Assembly: GCA_002013415.1 (NCBI GenBank)
Contig: MAEX01000023.1
Location: 1 to 64,000, forward strand
Source: Mycobacterium sp. D16Q14
GTDB taxonomy: Bacteria; Actinomycetota; Actinomycetes; Mycobacteriales; Mycobacteriaceae
DNA: 64,000 bases
Direction: 5' to 3'
A model generated the notes under the pieces. The model was given only the letters and a program-made list of their open reading frames with translations. It made no database searches and was not told the DNA's origin. The position numbers were made by a program, and so were the translations under genes. The first letter of the stretch is position 1. Every line of letters starts with the position of its first letter. This document shows positions 24,239 through 33,326 of the stretch, one piece after another.

Positions 24239-26543
24239 ATCCCAAGTATGGCCCACGCAGCCAACTTCGGGACCTTCTGTGCGCCTTACCAACGCGGAAA
24301 AGGTGCTGTACCCGGATACCGGGACCACCAAAGCCGATATTTTCGGCTACTACACCGCCATTGCGCCCTTCATGCTGCCGCATATCGTGGGGCGTCCGGT
24401 CACCCGTAAGCGCTGGCCGAATGGAGTTGGCCAGCCATCGTTCTTCGAGAAGGACCTGGCGTCGTCGGCTCCGGATTGGCTTCCGCGGCGGCGCATCGAG
24501 CACAAATCCCGCTACGTCACCTACCCGTTGATCGACACCTCGGTGGCGCTGGCCTGGATAGCCCAGCAGGCGGCGCTGGAAGTACATGTGCCGCAATGGC
24601 GATTCGTTGGCGAAAATCCCGGTCCGGCAACGCGATTGGTATTCGATCTGGATCCAGGCGAGGGGGTGGGCTTGTCGCAGCTGGCACAGGTCGCTCGAGC
24701 GGTGCGCGAGGTACTCGACGATATCGGTCTGACCACCTTCCCCGTGACCAGCGGTAGCAAGGGCCTTCACCTGTACGTGCCGCTGGTGCAACCGGTCAGC
24801 TCATCCGGTGCGGTGACCGTCGCCCGAAAGGTCGCGGTCCAGCTGGAGCAGTCGATGCCGGATCTGGTGACGGCGACGATGACCCGGGAGCTGCGTGCGG
24901 GCAAAGTATTCGTTGACTGGAGTCAGAACAGCGGTTCCAAAACGACGGTTGCCCCGTACTCATTGCGCGGTCGCGCCGCGCCGACCGTTGCCGCGCCGCG
25001 TACCTGGGAGGAACTGGACGATCCGGAGCTGCGTCAGCTGCGTTTCGACGAAGTGCTGGCGCGCGCCGAACGTGAGGGTGATCTGCTGGCCGGCCTTGAC
25101 GATGTCGAGATCGTCGAGGACAGGCTGTCCACCTACCGCAGCATGCGCGATCCTGCGCGCACTCCCGAACCGGTGCCTGCCGTCGAACCGCAGGCAGGCC
25201 ACGGCAGTTCGTTTGTCATCCAGGAGCATCACGCCACCGCACTGCACTACGACTTCCGGCTGGAGCGTGACGGTGTGCTGGTCTCGTGGGCCGTTCCCAA
25301 GAATCTGCCCATGGAACCCTCGGTCAACCATCTTGCGGTGCACACCGAGGATCACCCGCTGGAGTACGGGACCTTCGAGGGCACCATTCCGAAGGGGGAG
25401 TACGGCGCGGGGGAGGTGACCATCTGGGACTCGGGCACCTACGACACGGAGAAGTTCATCGATCCACGCGACGACTCCGGGCCCGACGGCGGGGCGAAAG
25501 GAGAGGTCGTTGTCACCCTGCATGGCACGCGAATCTCGGGGCGGTATGCGCTGATCCGAACCGGTGGCAAGCAGTGGCTGGCGCACCGAATGAAGGATCA
25601 GCGATCACCCGCCACCATGCCGGCCGGCCTCGCGCCGATGTTGCCCGCCACGGGATCTGTGGCGGGCCTGGCGGCCGATGAGTGGGCCTTCGAAGGCAAG
25701 TGGGACGGCTACCGCCTCATTCTCGAATGCGACCATGGCCGGCTGAGGGCCTTGGCGCGCAGCGGGCGCGACGTCACCGCGGAGTTCCCCGCCTTGCAGC
25801 GGCTCGCCCACGAATTGGCCGATCACCGTGTGATTCTGGACGGCGAGGTTGTCGTACTGGATTCGAAGGGGCTGCCCAGCTTCTCGCTGCTGCAAAATCG
25901 GACGGCCGGTACGGAGACGGAATTCTGGGCTTTCGATCTGCTCTATCTGGATGGAAAAGCATTGCTGCACAATCAGTATCGTGATCGGCGCCGACTGCTC
26001 GCCGTGCTCGGTTCCGGCACCGAGACGATGACCGTGCCAGAACCTTTGAACGGCGATGGTGCTACGGCGCTGGCGCATTCGTATGACCAGGGGTGGGAGG
26101 GCGTCGTCGCCAAGAGGCTCGATTCCAGTTACGCCCCGGGCCGCACTCAGTCCTGGATCAAGGCGAAGAACTGGAGCAGCCAAGAGGTCGTCATCGGTGG
26201 GTGGCGGAAGGGGCAGGGCGGGCGCAGCAGCGGGATCGGGGCGCTGCTGATGGGGATTCCGGACGAAGGCGGCCTTCGTTATGCGGGACGGGTCGGTACC
26301 GGGTTCACGGACAAGGAATTGGCGTCACTCAAGGAGCGGCTAGAACCGTTGCACCGCGATGAATCCCCTTTTAGTGCATCGCTTTCGGCGGTCGAGGCCA
26401 AGGATGTGCAGTTTGTCGAGCCGGTGCTGGTTGGCGAAGTCCGCTACGGCGATCGGACGCCCGGCGGCATTCTCAAGCATTCCAGCTGGCGTGGTCTGCG
26501 CACCGATAAGTCAGTTGGCGACGTCGAGCTCGATCTCGGGTAG
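24228..26543 (+). CDS. ligD: ATP-dependent DNA ligase LigD (polymerase-phosphoesterase-ligase)
   Basis: A 771-aa NHEJ enzyme in the mycobacterial order. The primase-polymerase domain (about 15-300) contains RLVFDLDPGEG with metal-binding D140 and D142. The 3'-phosphoesterase domain (about 325-465) contains FVIQEHHATALHYDFRLE. The ligase domain has nucleophile K491 in EGKWDGYR and an OB fold to the end. It fills ends, trims 3' termini and seals breaks held by Ku. ATG 24228 follows GAGGGAG at ten bases; GTG 24279 is a shorter alternative nearer the Rv0938 start. Its 3' end overlaps the convergent DUF4873 gene by 33 bases. Confidence 0.95.
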   Translation: MERISQVWPTQPTSGPSVRLTNAEKVLYPDTGTTKADIFGYYTAIAPFMLPHIVGRPVTRKRWPNGVGQPSFFEKDLASSAPDWLPRRRIEHKSRYVTYPLIDTSVALAWIAQQAALEVHVPQWRFVGENPGPATRLVFDLDPGEGVGLSQLAQVARAVREVLDDIGLTTFPVTSGSKGLHLYVPLVQPVSSSGAVTVARKVAVQLEQSMPDLVTATMTRELRAGKVFVDWSQNSGSKTTVAPYSLRGRAAPTVAAPRTWEELDDPELRQLRFDEVLARAEREGDLLAGLDDVEIVEDRLSTYRSMRDPARTPEPVPAVEPQAGHGSSFVIQEHHATALHYDFRLERDGVLVSWAVPKNLPMEPSVNHLAVHTEDHPLEYGTFEGTIPKGEYGAGEVTIWDSGTYDTEKFIDPRDDSGPDGGAKGEVVVTLHGTRISGRYALIRTGGKQWLAHRMKDQRSPATMPAGLAPMLPATGSVAGLAADEWAFEGKWDGYRLILECDHGRLRALARSGRDVTAEFPALQRLAHELADHRVILDGEVVVLDSKGLPSFSLLQNRTAGTETEFWAFDLLYLDGKALLHNQYRDRRRLLAVLGSGTETMTVPEPLNGDGATALAHSYDQGWEGVVAKRLDSSYAPGRTQSWIKAKNWSSQEVVIGGWRKGQGGRSSGIGALLMGIPDEGGLRYAGRVGTGFTDKELASLKERLEPLHRDESPFSASLSAVEAKDVQFVEPVLVGEVRYGDRTPGGILKHSSWRGLRTDKSVGDVELDLG

Positions 26544-26816
26544 CGGGTACGGCGGTGCGCCGACACCTGCCACCGAAAAGTGGCCCCATGGGGTCTGCTC
26601 GATGATCCGCCCCGGCGCGCTGGTCTCGCCCACGGCGATAGTGACCTGGGTGCCGCCCCTGAGCTCCCCGCCCTCCGGCTTGGCGTAGGTCGTTCCTTGC
26701 CAGTGGAACTTGCCGTCCAGCGGGTTGAAGAACCCGATCAGCCGCACCTGGGACTCGACGGTGAACTCCCCCGCGGTGATGACCGCGGGGCCGTCGTACA
26801 GGTCGTCATCCATCAT
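26511..26816 (-). CDS. DUF4873 protein
   Basis: A 101-aa soluble beta-sheet protein of the DUF4873 family (DDDLYDGPAVITAGEFTVES near the start, GFFNPLDGKFHWQGTTY, and the typical GRIIEQTPWGHFSVAGVG). This domain is often fused to or placed beside flavin or diiron oxygenases in mycobacteria. Its ATG overlaps the stop of the upstream AurF-type gene (ATGA), implying translational coupling. Since the partner gene is broken, this protein may be poorly translated. Confidence 0.8.
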   Translation of the reverse strand: MMDDDLYDGPAVITAGEFTVESQVRLIGFFNPLDGKFHWQGTTYAKPEGGELRGGTQVTIAVGETSAPGRIIEQTPWGHFSVAGVGAPPYPLPEIELDVAN

Positions 26817-27713
26817 GCGACGAACTTTGCTTTGCGCCACATCCAGCGTGACGTTCCGCCCATCAGGCCGATACCAGTCAGGAAGTTGTAGAGCGGTGCG
26901 AAACCGAGCTGTTGCGTCTCGCGGAAGTTCTTGTTGCGGTACGCGATCCGCTGGGTTTGATATCCGGGCAACCCGACATTGCGGTACATCGTCGGATTCG
27001 TGAACAGATACATGAAGATGGGGCCGCCGAAGCCGTTGACGTGCCGGACGATGAAGCGCGCGTGCCACGGCAGTTTATCGACACGCTGACGCAGGCCGTC
27101 ACGGGCGAACTGGATGTGCCGAGCTTCCTCGGTGACGTGAATTCGCATGAGCCGAGCGACCATTGGTTGCAGCTCGGGATCGTCCATCATCTCGCGCGGT
27201 ATCGCGTCGAAGATCTCCTCGCCGATCAGGGCGGCGACCCAGAGCATCGGGCCCTGAGGACCAGGTGGCTGCCGCTCTACCAGCCACCTGGTAGAGCGGC
27301 AGCCGGTAGGGCTCGACCCCGGCTTGCGATATCGCCTTACCGAACATCGTCATATGCCGGGTCTCGTCGCCGATCTCGGTGAGCGAATAGAAGGTTTCGC
27401 TGCTGTTCGGTCTGGCGTGCATGAGAGCGCGCAGCAGGCTCTGATTCAGGATGTTCGAGAACCAGATGCCGACCGACAGGACGTTGGCCATCTCGTGCTT
27501 GGACAGCTCAATCTGTTCGGCGCGTGACATGTTGTTCCAGACGTCGGTGCCGTACAGCGAGATTGCCTTCGAGGGAAGGAAGTACTTGTCGGGATCTAAC
27601 GGCGCGTCCCAGTCCAGGTCGACCATCGGCTGGTGAGACCGGCGCACGGAACCTTTGAGCAGCCGGTCCGAGTACTCCTCGCGAGTGGGGCCGTTATTGA
27701 GGGTCGCGGTCAC
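26813..27713 (-). pseudogene. AurF-type diiron N-oxygenase, frameshifted
   Basis: Residues typical of p-aminobenzoate N-oxygenase (AurF) family proteins appear in two frames. The N-terminal part (27713 to about 27300) has EIGDETRHMTMF (Glu-x-x-His iron ligands). The C-terminal part (about 27255 to 26813) has LWVAALIGEEIFDAI and VTEEARHIQFARDGL. The frame changes inside a nested perfect inverted repeat at 27261-27304, so the chain as read cannot be full length. If intact it would be about 300 aa. It is divergent from a TetR regulator. A sequencing artefact at the hairpin is possible. Confidence 0.8.
27261..27304. repeat. Nested perfect inverted repeats at the AurF frameshift
   Basis: Arms of 17 bases at 27267-27283 and 27288-27304 pair perfectly around a four-base loop (CCAC). 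A second perfect pair of 11 bases (CCAGGTGGCTG at 27261-27271, CAGCCACCTGG at 27281-27291) is nested within it. One arm looks like an inverted copy of the coding sequence of the other, the footprint of replication template switching. Confidence 0.75.
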
Positions 27714-27742
27714 CGTTGGCCGCCCTTTCCGTTAGGATGTCA

Positions 27743-27754
27743 AACGTAAACGTT
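27743..27754. promoter_or_regulatory. TetR operator between AurF-type gene and regulator
   Basis: AACGT and ACGTT form an inverted repeat around AA, 30 bases upstream of the AurF-type start and 69 bases upstream of the TetR start. Small arms, so the call rests on position as much as sequence. Confidence 0.45.
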
Positions 27755-27822
27755 GCAGGTTGAGGCGTCAAATGAGACGCGAAGTGCCACGTAATTTTTG
27801 TGGCGAACGAAAGTAGGCACCG

Positions 27823-28473
27823 ATGAAAGTGAGCCGGTCGAGCCATCGTGGCCGCACCCGCGATCACGGCGAGATTCGCCGTCGAATCCTCGATGCCGCC
27901 GAAGAATGCTTGCTGGAACATGGCTACGAGGCGCGCCTGCATGCGCTGATCGCCAAGAAGGCCGGCCTGTCGCGGCCCACCGTCTACAAGCACGTGGGCG
28001 ACCAGGCCGCGATCATCGAGGCGCTGTTCCATCGCGAATTCTTGCGTTTCGGAGAGATTCTGGAACCGGTCTTCGCGACGGCCAAGACGCCGCGCACCGG
28101 ATTCATCGATGCCATCGTGCGCATCGTCCAGCACGGTCGCCACCATCCGTTGCTGCAGAAGGGCCTCAAGGAGAACCCCGAGCAGGTGCTGCCGTACCTG
28201 ACGGTCAAGGCCCGTCCGTTCATCGACCAGACGACCGTGTTGCTGGCCCCGTACTTCCGCAAGTTACTCACCGAGGAGCAGCTGGCCAGCATCAACGTCC
28301 GGGCCGCAGCCGAGTGGAGCTTCCGGATCGCCGCCTCGTTGTTGGTGACTCCCGGTGTTGTCGAGACTCAGAGCGACGAGCAGTTGGGCGATTTCATCGG
28401 CAACCTGCTCACCGTATCGGCGATCACCGAGGAGATCTCGGCGGTGTTGACTCCCAATTCGGCTGCTTCTTAA
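27823..28473 (+). CDS. TetR-family repressor
   Basis: A 216-aa regulator. RRRILDAAEECLLEHGYEA and IAKKAGLSRPTVYKHVGD form the N-terminal TetR helix-turn-helix (residues about 18-65); the remainder is the helical ligand domain. It is divergent from the broken AurF-type gene and six bases upstream of cobF, with which it may be cotranscribed. Regulation of the oxygenase is inferred from the divergent layout. Confidence 0.85.
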   Translation: MKVSRSSHRGRTRDHGEIRRRILDAAEECLLEHGYEARLHALIAKKAGLSRPTVYKHVGDQAAIIEALFHREFLRFGEILEPVFATAKTPRTGFIDAIVRIVQHGRHHPLLQKGLKENPEQVLPYLTVKARPFIDQTTVLLAPYFRKLLTEEQLASINVRAAAEWSFRIAASLLVTPGVVETQSDEQLGDFIGNLLTVSAITEEISAVLTPNSAAS

Positions 28474-28479
28474 GGCGCT

Positions 28480-29229
28480 ATGCGACGGATTCGCATCATC
28501 GGGATCGGCGCAGGCCACCCCGAATACCTGACCGTGCAGGCCATCGCGGCGCTTAACGAGGTCGATGTCTTCTTCGTTACCGACAAAGGCGACACGAAGG
28601 GCGATCTGGTCGAACTGCGTCGCCATATCTGCGAGCGCTACATCACCGACCCGGACTATCGCTTCGTTGAACTGTCCGACCCGGTGCGCGGCAAGGGTGA
28701 GTATCGTGGCGCGGTGTCGCAGTGGCATGCAGAACGGGCTGCCTTGTGGGGCAAAGCAATTGCTTCCGAGCTGCCAGAGAACGGGGTTGGCGCCTTTCTG
28801 GCCTGGGGGGATCCTTCGCTCTACGACAGCACGCTGCGGATTCTGGATGCGATCCTGGGAGACGATCCCCATGCATTCGAGTACGACGTGCTGCCGGGTA
28901 TTACGGCGATTTCCGCGCTCACCGCACGGCACCGGATTGTGCTGAACGGTATCGGGGAACCTGTGCTCATCACGACCGGGCGCCGGTTGCTGGACGAGTG
29001 GCCCCGCACCGGAACCGTGGTGGTGATGCTCGACGGTGATTGTGCGTTTCGGCAGCTGGAGCCGTCGACACAGATCTGGTGGGGCGCCTACCTGGGCACC
29101 GAACACGAGCTGTTGGTGTCGGGGGCGGTCGGCGAGGTAGGTGCCCGAATCGCCGAGGTTCGTGCCTCGGCCCGGGCCGAACATGGATGGATTATGGACA
29201 CTTACCTCCTGCGGAGTGTCGGCGAGTAG
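28480..29229 (+). CDS. cobF: Precorrin-6A synthase (deacetylating)
   Basis: A 249-aa SAM-dependent tetrapyrrole methylase of aerobic cobalamin synthesis. It methylates precorrin-5 at C1 with loss of acetate. The N-terminal IRIIGIGAGHPEYLTVQAI is the methylase P-loop-like motif, and LAWGDPSLYDST and YDVLPGITAISAL the SAM-binding loops of the family. Isolated from the main cob cluster, as in M. tuberculosis, where cobF (Rv0943c region) is also found near ligD. No cobalamin riboswitch is visible upstream. Confidence 0.92.
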   Translation: MRRIRIIGIGAGHPEYLTVQAIAALNEVDVFFVTDKGDTKGDLVELRRHICERYITDPDYRFVELSDPVRGKGEYRGAVSQWHAERAALWGKAIASELPENGVGAFLAWGDPSLYDSTLRILDAILGDDPHAFEYDVLPGITAISALTARHRIVLNGIGEPVLITTGRRLLDEWPRTGTVVVMLDGDCAFRQLEPSTQIWWGAYLGTEHELLVSGAVGEVGARIAEVRASARAEHGWIMDTYLLRSVGE

Positions 29230-29244
29230 AGGCAGACTGAGCGC

Positions 29245-30198
29245 ATGCCCGAACTACCGGAAGTCGAGGCGCTCGCCGATTACTTGCGTCGTCACGCGAC
29301 CGGGACCACCATCACCCGCATCGACGTCTCGGCGTTCTCGGTGCTCAAGTCCTTTGATCCGCCGATCACCGCCCTGTACGGCCGGACGGTCACGGGCGCG
29401 ACGCGCTGGGGTAAGTACCTTGGCCTGCAGGCTGGGGATCTGTATCTGATTACCCACCTGTCGCGCGCCGGGTGGCTGCGCTGGTCGGACAAGCTGGCGG
29501 CAGCGCCGCTCAAGCCGGGCAAGGGGCCCATCGCACTGCGGGTGCATCTTGGAACGCCTGGCGATGCACCGGGATTGAATGTCGCCGGCGCTGCGGCTCC
29601 GGGGGCCAATGTCGCCGGCGCTGCGGCTCCGGGGGCCAATGTCGCCGGCGCTGCGGCTCCGGGATTCGATCTCACCGAGGCCGGCACCCAAAAGCGTTTG
29701 GCCGTGTGGGTCGTGTCCGACCCGGCCTCGGTGCCGCAGATCGAATCCTTGGGGCCCGACGCGCTCACTCTGACCGCCGCCGGATTGGCCGATATCTTGT
29801 CCGGCACCACCGCACGTCTGAAGAACGTGATCACCGACCAGCGAGTGATCGCCGGGATTGGCAACGCCTACAGCGACGAGATCCTGCATGTGGCCAAGCT
29901 GTCGCCCTTCGCCAGCGGAAAGGCGCTCACTGAGGGCCAGCTGGCGGCGTTGTACGAGGCGATGCAGTCGGTCCTCAACGACGCGGTGGAGCGCAGCGTG
30001 GGGCAGCAAGCGGCGACTCTCAAGGGGGAGAAGCGATCCGGATTGCGGGTGCACGCGCGAACCGGTATGCCCTGCCCGGTGTGCGGCGATGTGGTGCGGG
30101 AGGTGTCGTTCGCCGACAAGTCGTTCCAGTACTGCCCGACATGCCAGACCGGCGGCAAGGTGCTGGCCGACCGTCGGCTCTCGCGGCTCCTCAAATAA
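29245..30198 (+). CDS. Fpg/Nei-family DNA glycosylase
   Basis: A 317-aa base-excision repair enzyme corresponding to Rv0944. It starts MPELPEVEALADYL, in which the exposed Pro is the catalytic nucleophile and Glu the acid. The central helix-two-turn-helix region (LKNVITDQRVIAGIGNAYSDE, given only up to 20 residues as LKNVITDQRVIAGIGNAYSD) and a C-terminal zinc finger with CPVC and CPTC pairs follow. A 30-bp repeat adds NVAGAAAPGA three times between strands of the N-terminal domain; it should form a flexible loop. The next gene follows by nine bases. Confidence 0.9.
   Translation: MPELPEVEALADYLRRHATGTTITRIDVSAFSVLKSFDPPITALYGRTVTGATRWGKYLGLQAGDLYLITHLSRAGWLRWSDKLAAAPLKPGKGPIALRVHLGTPGDAPGLNVAGAAAPGANVAGAAAPGANVAGAAAPGFDLTEAGTQKRLAVWVVSDPASVPQIESLGPDALTLTAAGLADILSGTTARLKNVITDQRVIAGIGNAYSDEILHVAKLSPFASGKALTEGQLAALYEAMQSVLNDAVERSVGQQAATLKGEKRSGLRVHARTGMPCPVCGDVVREVSFADKSFQYCPTCQTGGKVLADRRLSRLLK
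29578..29667 (+). repeat. In-frame 30-bp tandem repeat in the glycosylase gene
   Basis: Three units of 30 bases (29578, 29608, 29638), the first two identical and the third differing only at its last few bases. Each encodes NVAGAAAPG plus Ala or Phe. Because 30 is a multiple of three, copy-number change keeps the frame. Confidence 0.95.
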
Positions 30199-30207
30199 AG
30201 TGGCGAC

Positions 30208-30957
30208 GTGACGCGACAGAAGATCCTTATCACCGGGGCGAGCTCCGGCCTGGGCGCCGAGATGGCCCGTCAGTTCGCCGCGAAGGGACGCGACCTGGCG
30301 CTGTGTGCCCGGCGCACCGAGGCGCTGGAAGAACTCAAGGCTGAGCTGTTGGCCGCCAACCCGGGCATCTCGGTCGCCGTGCGGTCCCTGGACGTCACCG
30401 ACCACGACTCGGTGCCGGTGGTCTTCGGTGAGCTGCGCGAGGAGCTCGGCAGTCTGGATCGCGTGGTCGTGAACGCCGGTATCGCCAAGGGCTGGCATCT
30501 GGGTGGCGGCAAGTCGTGGGCCAACATCCAGACCATCGAAACCAATCTCATTGGTGCCCTGGTGCAGATCGAGGCGGCGCTCGCGCTGTTCAAAGAGCAG
30601 GGCCACGGGCACCTGGTGCTCATCTCGTCGGTCACCGCGGCCAAGGGGCTGCCCGGCACCAAGGCCGCCTACGCGGCCAGCAAGGCCGGGCTGTCCTCGC
30701 TGGGTGAGTCGCTGCGTGCCGAATACGCGAGCGGTCCCATCAAAGTCAGCACCATCGAGCCCGGCTACATCCAGACCGACCTGAGCGCCAAATCGCCGAC
30801 CACGCCGATGATGGTGGATACCAAGACTGGTGTGACGGCGATGGTGGATGCCATCGAGAGGGAGCCCGGACGTGCCGCTGTGCCGCGCTGGCCGTGGGCC
30901 CCGGTGACCTTGATCATGCGCCTGATTCCACCGAGGTTGGCCGGACGTCTGGCCTGA
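30208..30957 (+). CDS. Short-chain dehydrogenase/reductase
   Basis: A 249-aa classical SDR. The NAD(P)-binding motif TGASSGLG is at residues 9-16; the NAG motif (VVVNAGIA) and catalytic YAASK follow, with Ser in LISSVTAAKG. Arg in CARR after strand 2 favours NADP. It starts at GTG, nine bases after the glycosylase gene, and corresponds to Rv0945. Its substrate is unknown; membrane-associated C-terminal PPRLAGRLA resembles SDRs acting on lipids. Confidence 0.88.
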   Translation: MTRQKILITGASSGLGAEMARQFAAKGRDLALCARRTEALEELKAELLAANPGISVAVRSLDVTDHDSVPVVFGELREELGSLDRVVVNAGIAKGWHLGGGKSWANIQTIETNLIGALVQIEAALALFKEQGHGHLVLISSVTAAKGLPGTKAAYAASKAGLSSLGESLRAEYASGPIKVSTIEPGYIQTDLSAKSPTTPMMVDTKTGVTAMVDAIEREPGRAAVPRWPWAPVTLIMRLIPPRLAGRLA

Positions 30958-31011
30958 TCTGGCCGGGGGTTTCCGGCGTGGGACTTTGCGCCCACGTGGG
31001 ATGCTGCATCT

Positions 31012-31920
31012 ATGGGCGAGGAAAAGAAACACAACGCTTCCGTCACGGTGGACTACGCAGCCGAACTCGATGAACTCGCGAGTCTGCGCGGTGGAATCAA
31101 ACGCAACAAAGAGGCCAAGGATGCCTGGAAACAGGGCTATCCCTACGACGAGAAAATCACCCGCAAGGAATACGAGAAGGCCAAGCGCAAATTGCAGATC
31201 GAGCTTCTCAAGCTGCAGCTGTGGGTCAAGGAGAACGGCGAGAAGATCTGCATCGTCTTCGAAGGCCGCGACGCCGCCGGGAAGGGCGGGTCGATCAAGA
31301 GGTTCACCGAGCACCTCAATCCACGTGGTGCCCGCGTGGTGGCGCTGGAGAAGCCGACACCGGTGGAACAGAGTCAGTGGTATTTCCAGCGATACACGGC
31401 CCACCTGCCCAGCGGCGGGGAGATCGTGCTGATGGACCGCTCCTGGTACAACCGCGCGGGTGTCGAGCGGGTAATGGGTTATTGCACGCCCGCGCAATGT
31501 GCCGAATTCTTGCGCGAGGCACCGGAATACGAACGCATGCTGGTGAATTCAGGGACACACCTGATCAAGTTGTGGTTCTCGGTGAGCCGCAAGGAACAGA
31601 TGGCCCGGTTCGCGGCCCGGCGCACCGACCCCGTCCGGCACTGGAAGCTCTCGCCGACCGACCTCGCGTCTCTTGACAAGTGGGACGCCTACACCGAGGC
31701 CAAAGAGGCCACGTTCTTCTACACCGACACCGACTTTGCGCCGTGGACGGTGGTCAAGAGCAATGACAAGAAACGTGCCCGGCTGGAGGCGATGCGCCAC
31801 GTGCTCTCGCAATTCGACTATGACAACAAAGACGTGGAGGTCGTGGGCGCCCCGGACCCGCTGATCGTCGGACCCGCCTCAGCCATCTTCGAAGAGGGAG
31901 AGAAGGCCGGTTCGCCTTAG
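31012..31920 (+). CDS. ppk2: Polyphosphate kinase 2
   Basis: A 302-aa P-loop kinase that transfers phosphate between polyphosphate and nucleotides. Walker A GRDAAGKGG is at residues 85-93, the Walker B/lid segment LMDRSWYNRAGVERVMGY near 143-160, and the FSVSRKEQMARFAARRTDP region near 187-205. These match the PPK2 family (class I, short form). In mycobacteria PPK2 mainly makes GTP from GDP and polyphosphate. Single gene; 54 bases separate it from the SDR gene. Confidence 0.92.
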   Translation: MGEEKKHNASVTVDYAAELDELASLRGGIKRNKEAKDAWKQGYPYDEKITRKEYEKAKRKLQIELLKLQLWVKENGEKICIVFEGRDAAGKGGSIKRFTEHLNPRGARVVALEKPTPVEQSQWYFQRYTAHLPSGGEIVLMDRSWYNRAGVERVMGYCTPAQCAEFLREAPEYERMLVNSGTHLIKLWFSVSRKEQMARFAARRTDPVRHWKLSPTDLASLDKWDAYTEAKEATFFYTDTDFAPWTVVKSNDKKRARLEAMRHVLSQFDYDNKDVEVVGAPDPLIVGPASAIFEEGEKAGSP

Positions 31921-32160
31921 TCGAGTGAAGCACTCAAGCGCTGAATATTGCAGTTCTGCAAGGCATTTCGCGGAATATCTCATTCTGGATTTGGTCACAT
32001 CTATCGCTCATGTCAGCGCACTCACATGGTGTGCAGAGCCTGAAGGGCCGCCCCTCGGCGACTCTTCAGAGGGCTGCCAAACCCTGCCACCTCCAGCACG
32101 TCGAAGAGCGACGGGTCCGAGGGATCGAGAGCTACCGGTTCATCCCGTAAGGACGCCCGC

Positions 32161-33240
32161 TTAAGGAGCGGTCCTCGGCTCCGTCGGCCACCGGTGGAGC
32201 CGAGGATGCGCTCTGCCCGCGATGAGCGGAAGGTCGAGGTATGACTTGAGTCCGGGCTGAGCCTGGCAGACATAGGGCACGGAGTTGACGCAGTGCGCCG
32301 CCGTCGCGACGACGCCCTCGTTGGCGACGAGCCCGGCCTCGACGCTGTGGGGATGAAAGCCGGTGATCGTGCACAACGACGAGGGGGTGCCGCGCACCTC
32401 GACCTCGTAGCGCGGACCACTTGGGCCGAAGGTCCAGGCGGGTTCCAAGTGTTCTTCGCCCATCAGCCAGTTCACGGCGATTCGCGCGACCGCCTCGTCC
32501 CCGACAAATGCCTCCCACGAGAATTGCTGACCGGCCACGCATCCGGGTCGGATGACGCCTATCGGAGAATCGATGTCCGAGGTGGCGACGGCGACCTTGA
32601 GATTCGGTCGGATCTCCACCTCTGTGAAACCCATACCGTCGAGGATCATTCGTAGGGACTGTTTGAACCCGCCGCCCAACAGTTTGGGCATCGGTCCGCT
32701 GATTGCTTCTTCGGGTGTGCCGCCAAACTTCATGATGTATCGGATGACATCCGGCGCGCCATAGGTGCGGATGTCCGAGTACTCCTCGGCGCGCACATAG
32801 GTGACAGCAGAGGTCATGGACGAGAAGATCAATGGATATAGATCAGTGATACCGCCGGGATCAATTCCTGTGCCGTGCAGTGTGACTCCGGCCTGGCGGG
32901 CAGTGGCATCCAGATCATGGCCGGAAGCGTCGGGGTAGAACCAGCCGACCGGGGTGACCACGTTTTTGCTTGAGGCGAGCAATGCCGTGACCTCCGACGG
33001 GTTGGGGAGCAGCGGGCTATAGATCACGCAATCGGCTTCCAGAGCGAGGATGTCGTCCAGACTGTTGGTCGTTGTGACGCCCATGGGTGCCTGGCCGATG
33101 AGCTCGCCGACATCGACGCCGGTCTTCTGCGGTGAGTGCACCCAGCACCCCACCAGCTGTAGTTCAGGGTGTGCGATCACCGCATTGATCGCGGCCCTGC
33201 CCACTTCACCGGTCGCCCACTGGACCACTCGATAGACCAT
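32161..33240 (-). CDS. DapB-like NAD(P)-dependent oxidoreductase
   Basis: A 359-aa protein with an N-terminal Rossmann fold (VVQWATGEVGRAAINAVIAH) and the LVGCWVHSPQKTGVDVGELI pattern of the actinobacterial dihydrodipicolinate-reductase-like family, related to 2,4-diaminopentanoate dehydrogenase. These enzymes are abundant in mycobacteria and usually lack known substrates. ATG 33240 is chosen over the upstream start because AGGAGG lies seven bases before it. Divergent from an F420-type oxidoreductase. Confidence 0.8.
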   Translation of the reverse strand: MVYRVVQWATGEVGRAAINAVIAHPELQLVGCWVHSPQKTGVDVGELIGQAPMGVTTTNSLDDILALEADCVIYSPLLPNPSEVTALLASSKNVVTPVGWFYPDASGHDLDATARQAGVTLHGTGIDPGGITDLYPLIFSSMTSAVTYVRAEEYSDIRTYGAPDVIRYIMKFGGTPEEAISGPMPKLLGGGFKQSLRMILDGMGFTEVEIRPNLKVAVATSDIDSPIGVIRPGCVAGQQFSWEAFVGDEAVARIAVNWLMGEEHLEPAWTFGPSGPRYEVEVRGTPSSLCTITGFHPHSVEAGLVANEGVVATAAHCVNSVPYVCQAQPGLKSYLDLPLIAGRAHPRLHRWPTEPRTAP

Positions 33241-33326
33241 GTCATTGCCTCCTCGCAACCGGTAGCCTCAGACCTGCATAACACCAAACAAGTGCTTGGT
33301 CCAGATCTTGAGAGGTGGGAATCTCG

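Noticed and set aside
29245..29300. Cobalamin riboswitch near cobF
   Set aside because: cobF follows a TetR gene by six bases, leaving no room for a riboswitch, and no B12-box sequence is seen.
29578..29667. CRISPR-like array
   Set aside because: Units are directly joined without spacers and are in frame within a gene, so this is a coding tandem repeat.
29254..31497. Open frame of 747 codons on the minus strand
   Set aside because: It runs antisense through the glycosylase, SDR and PPK2 genes, all clearly coding on the plus strand; high GC makes such shadows common.
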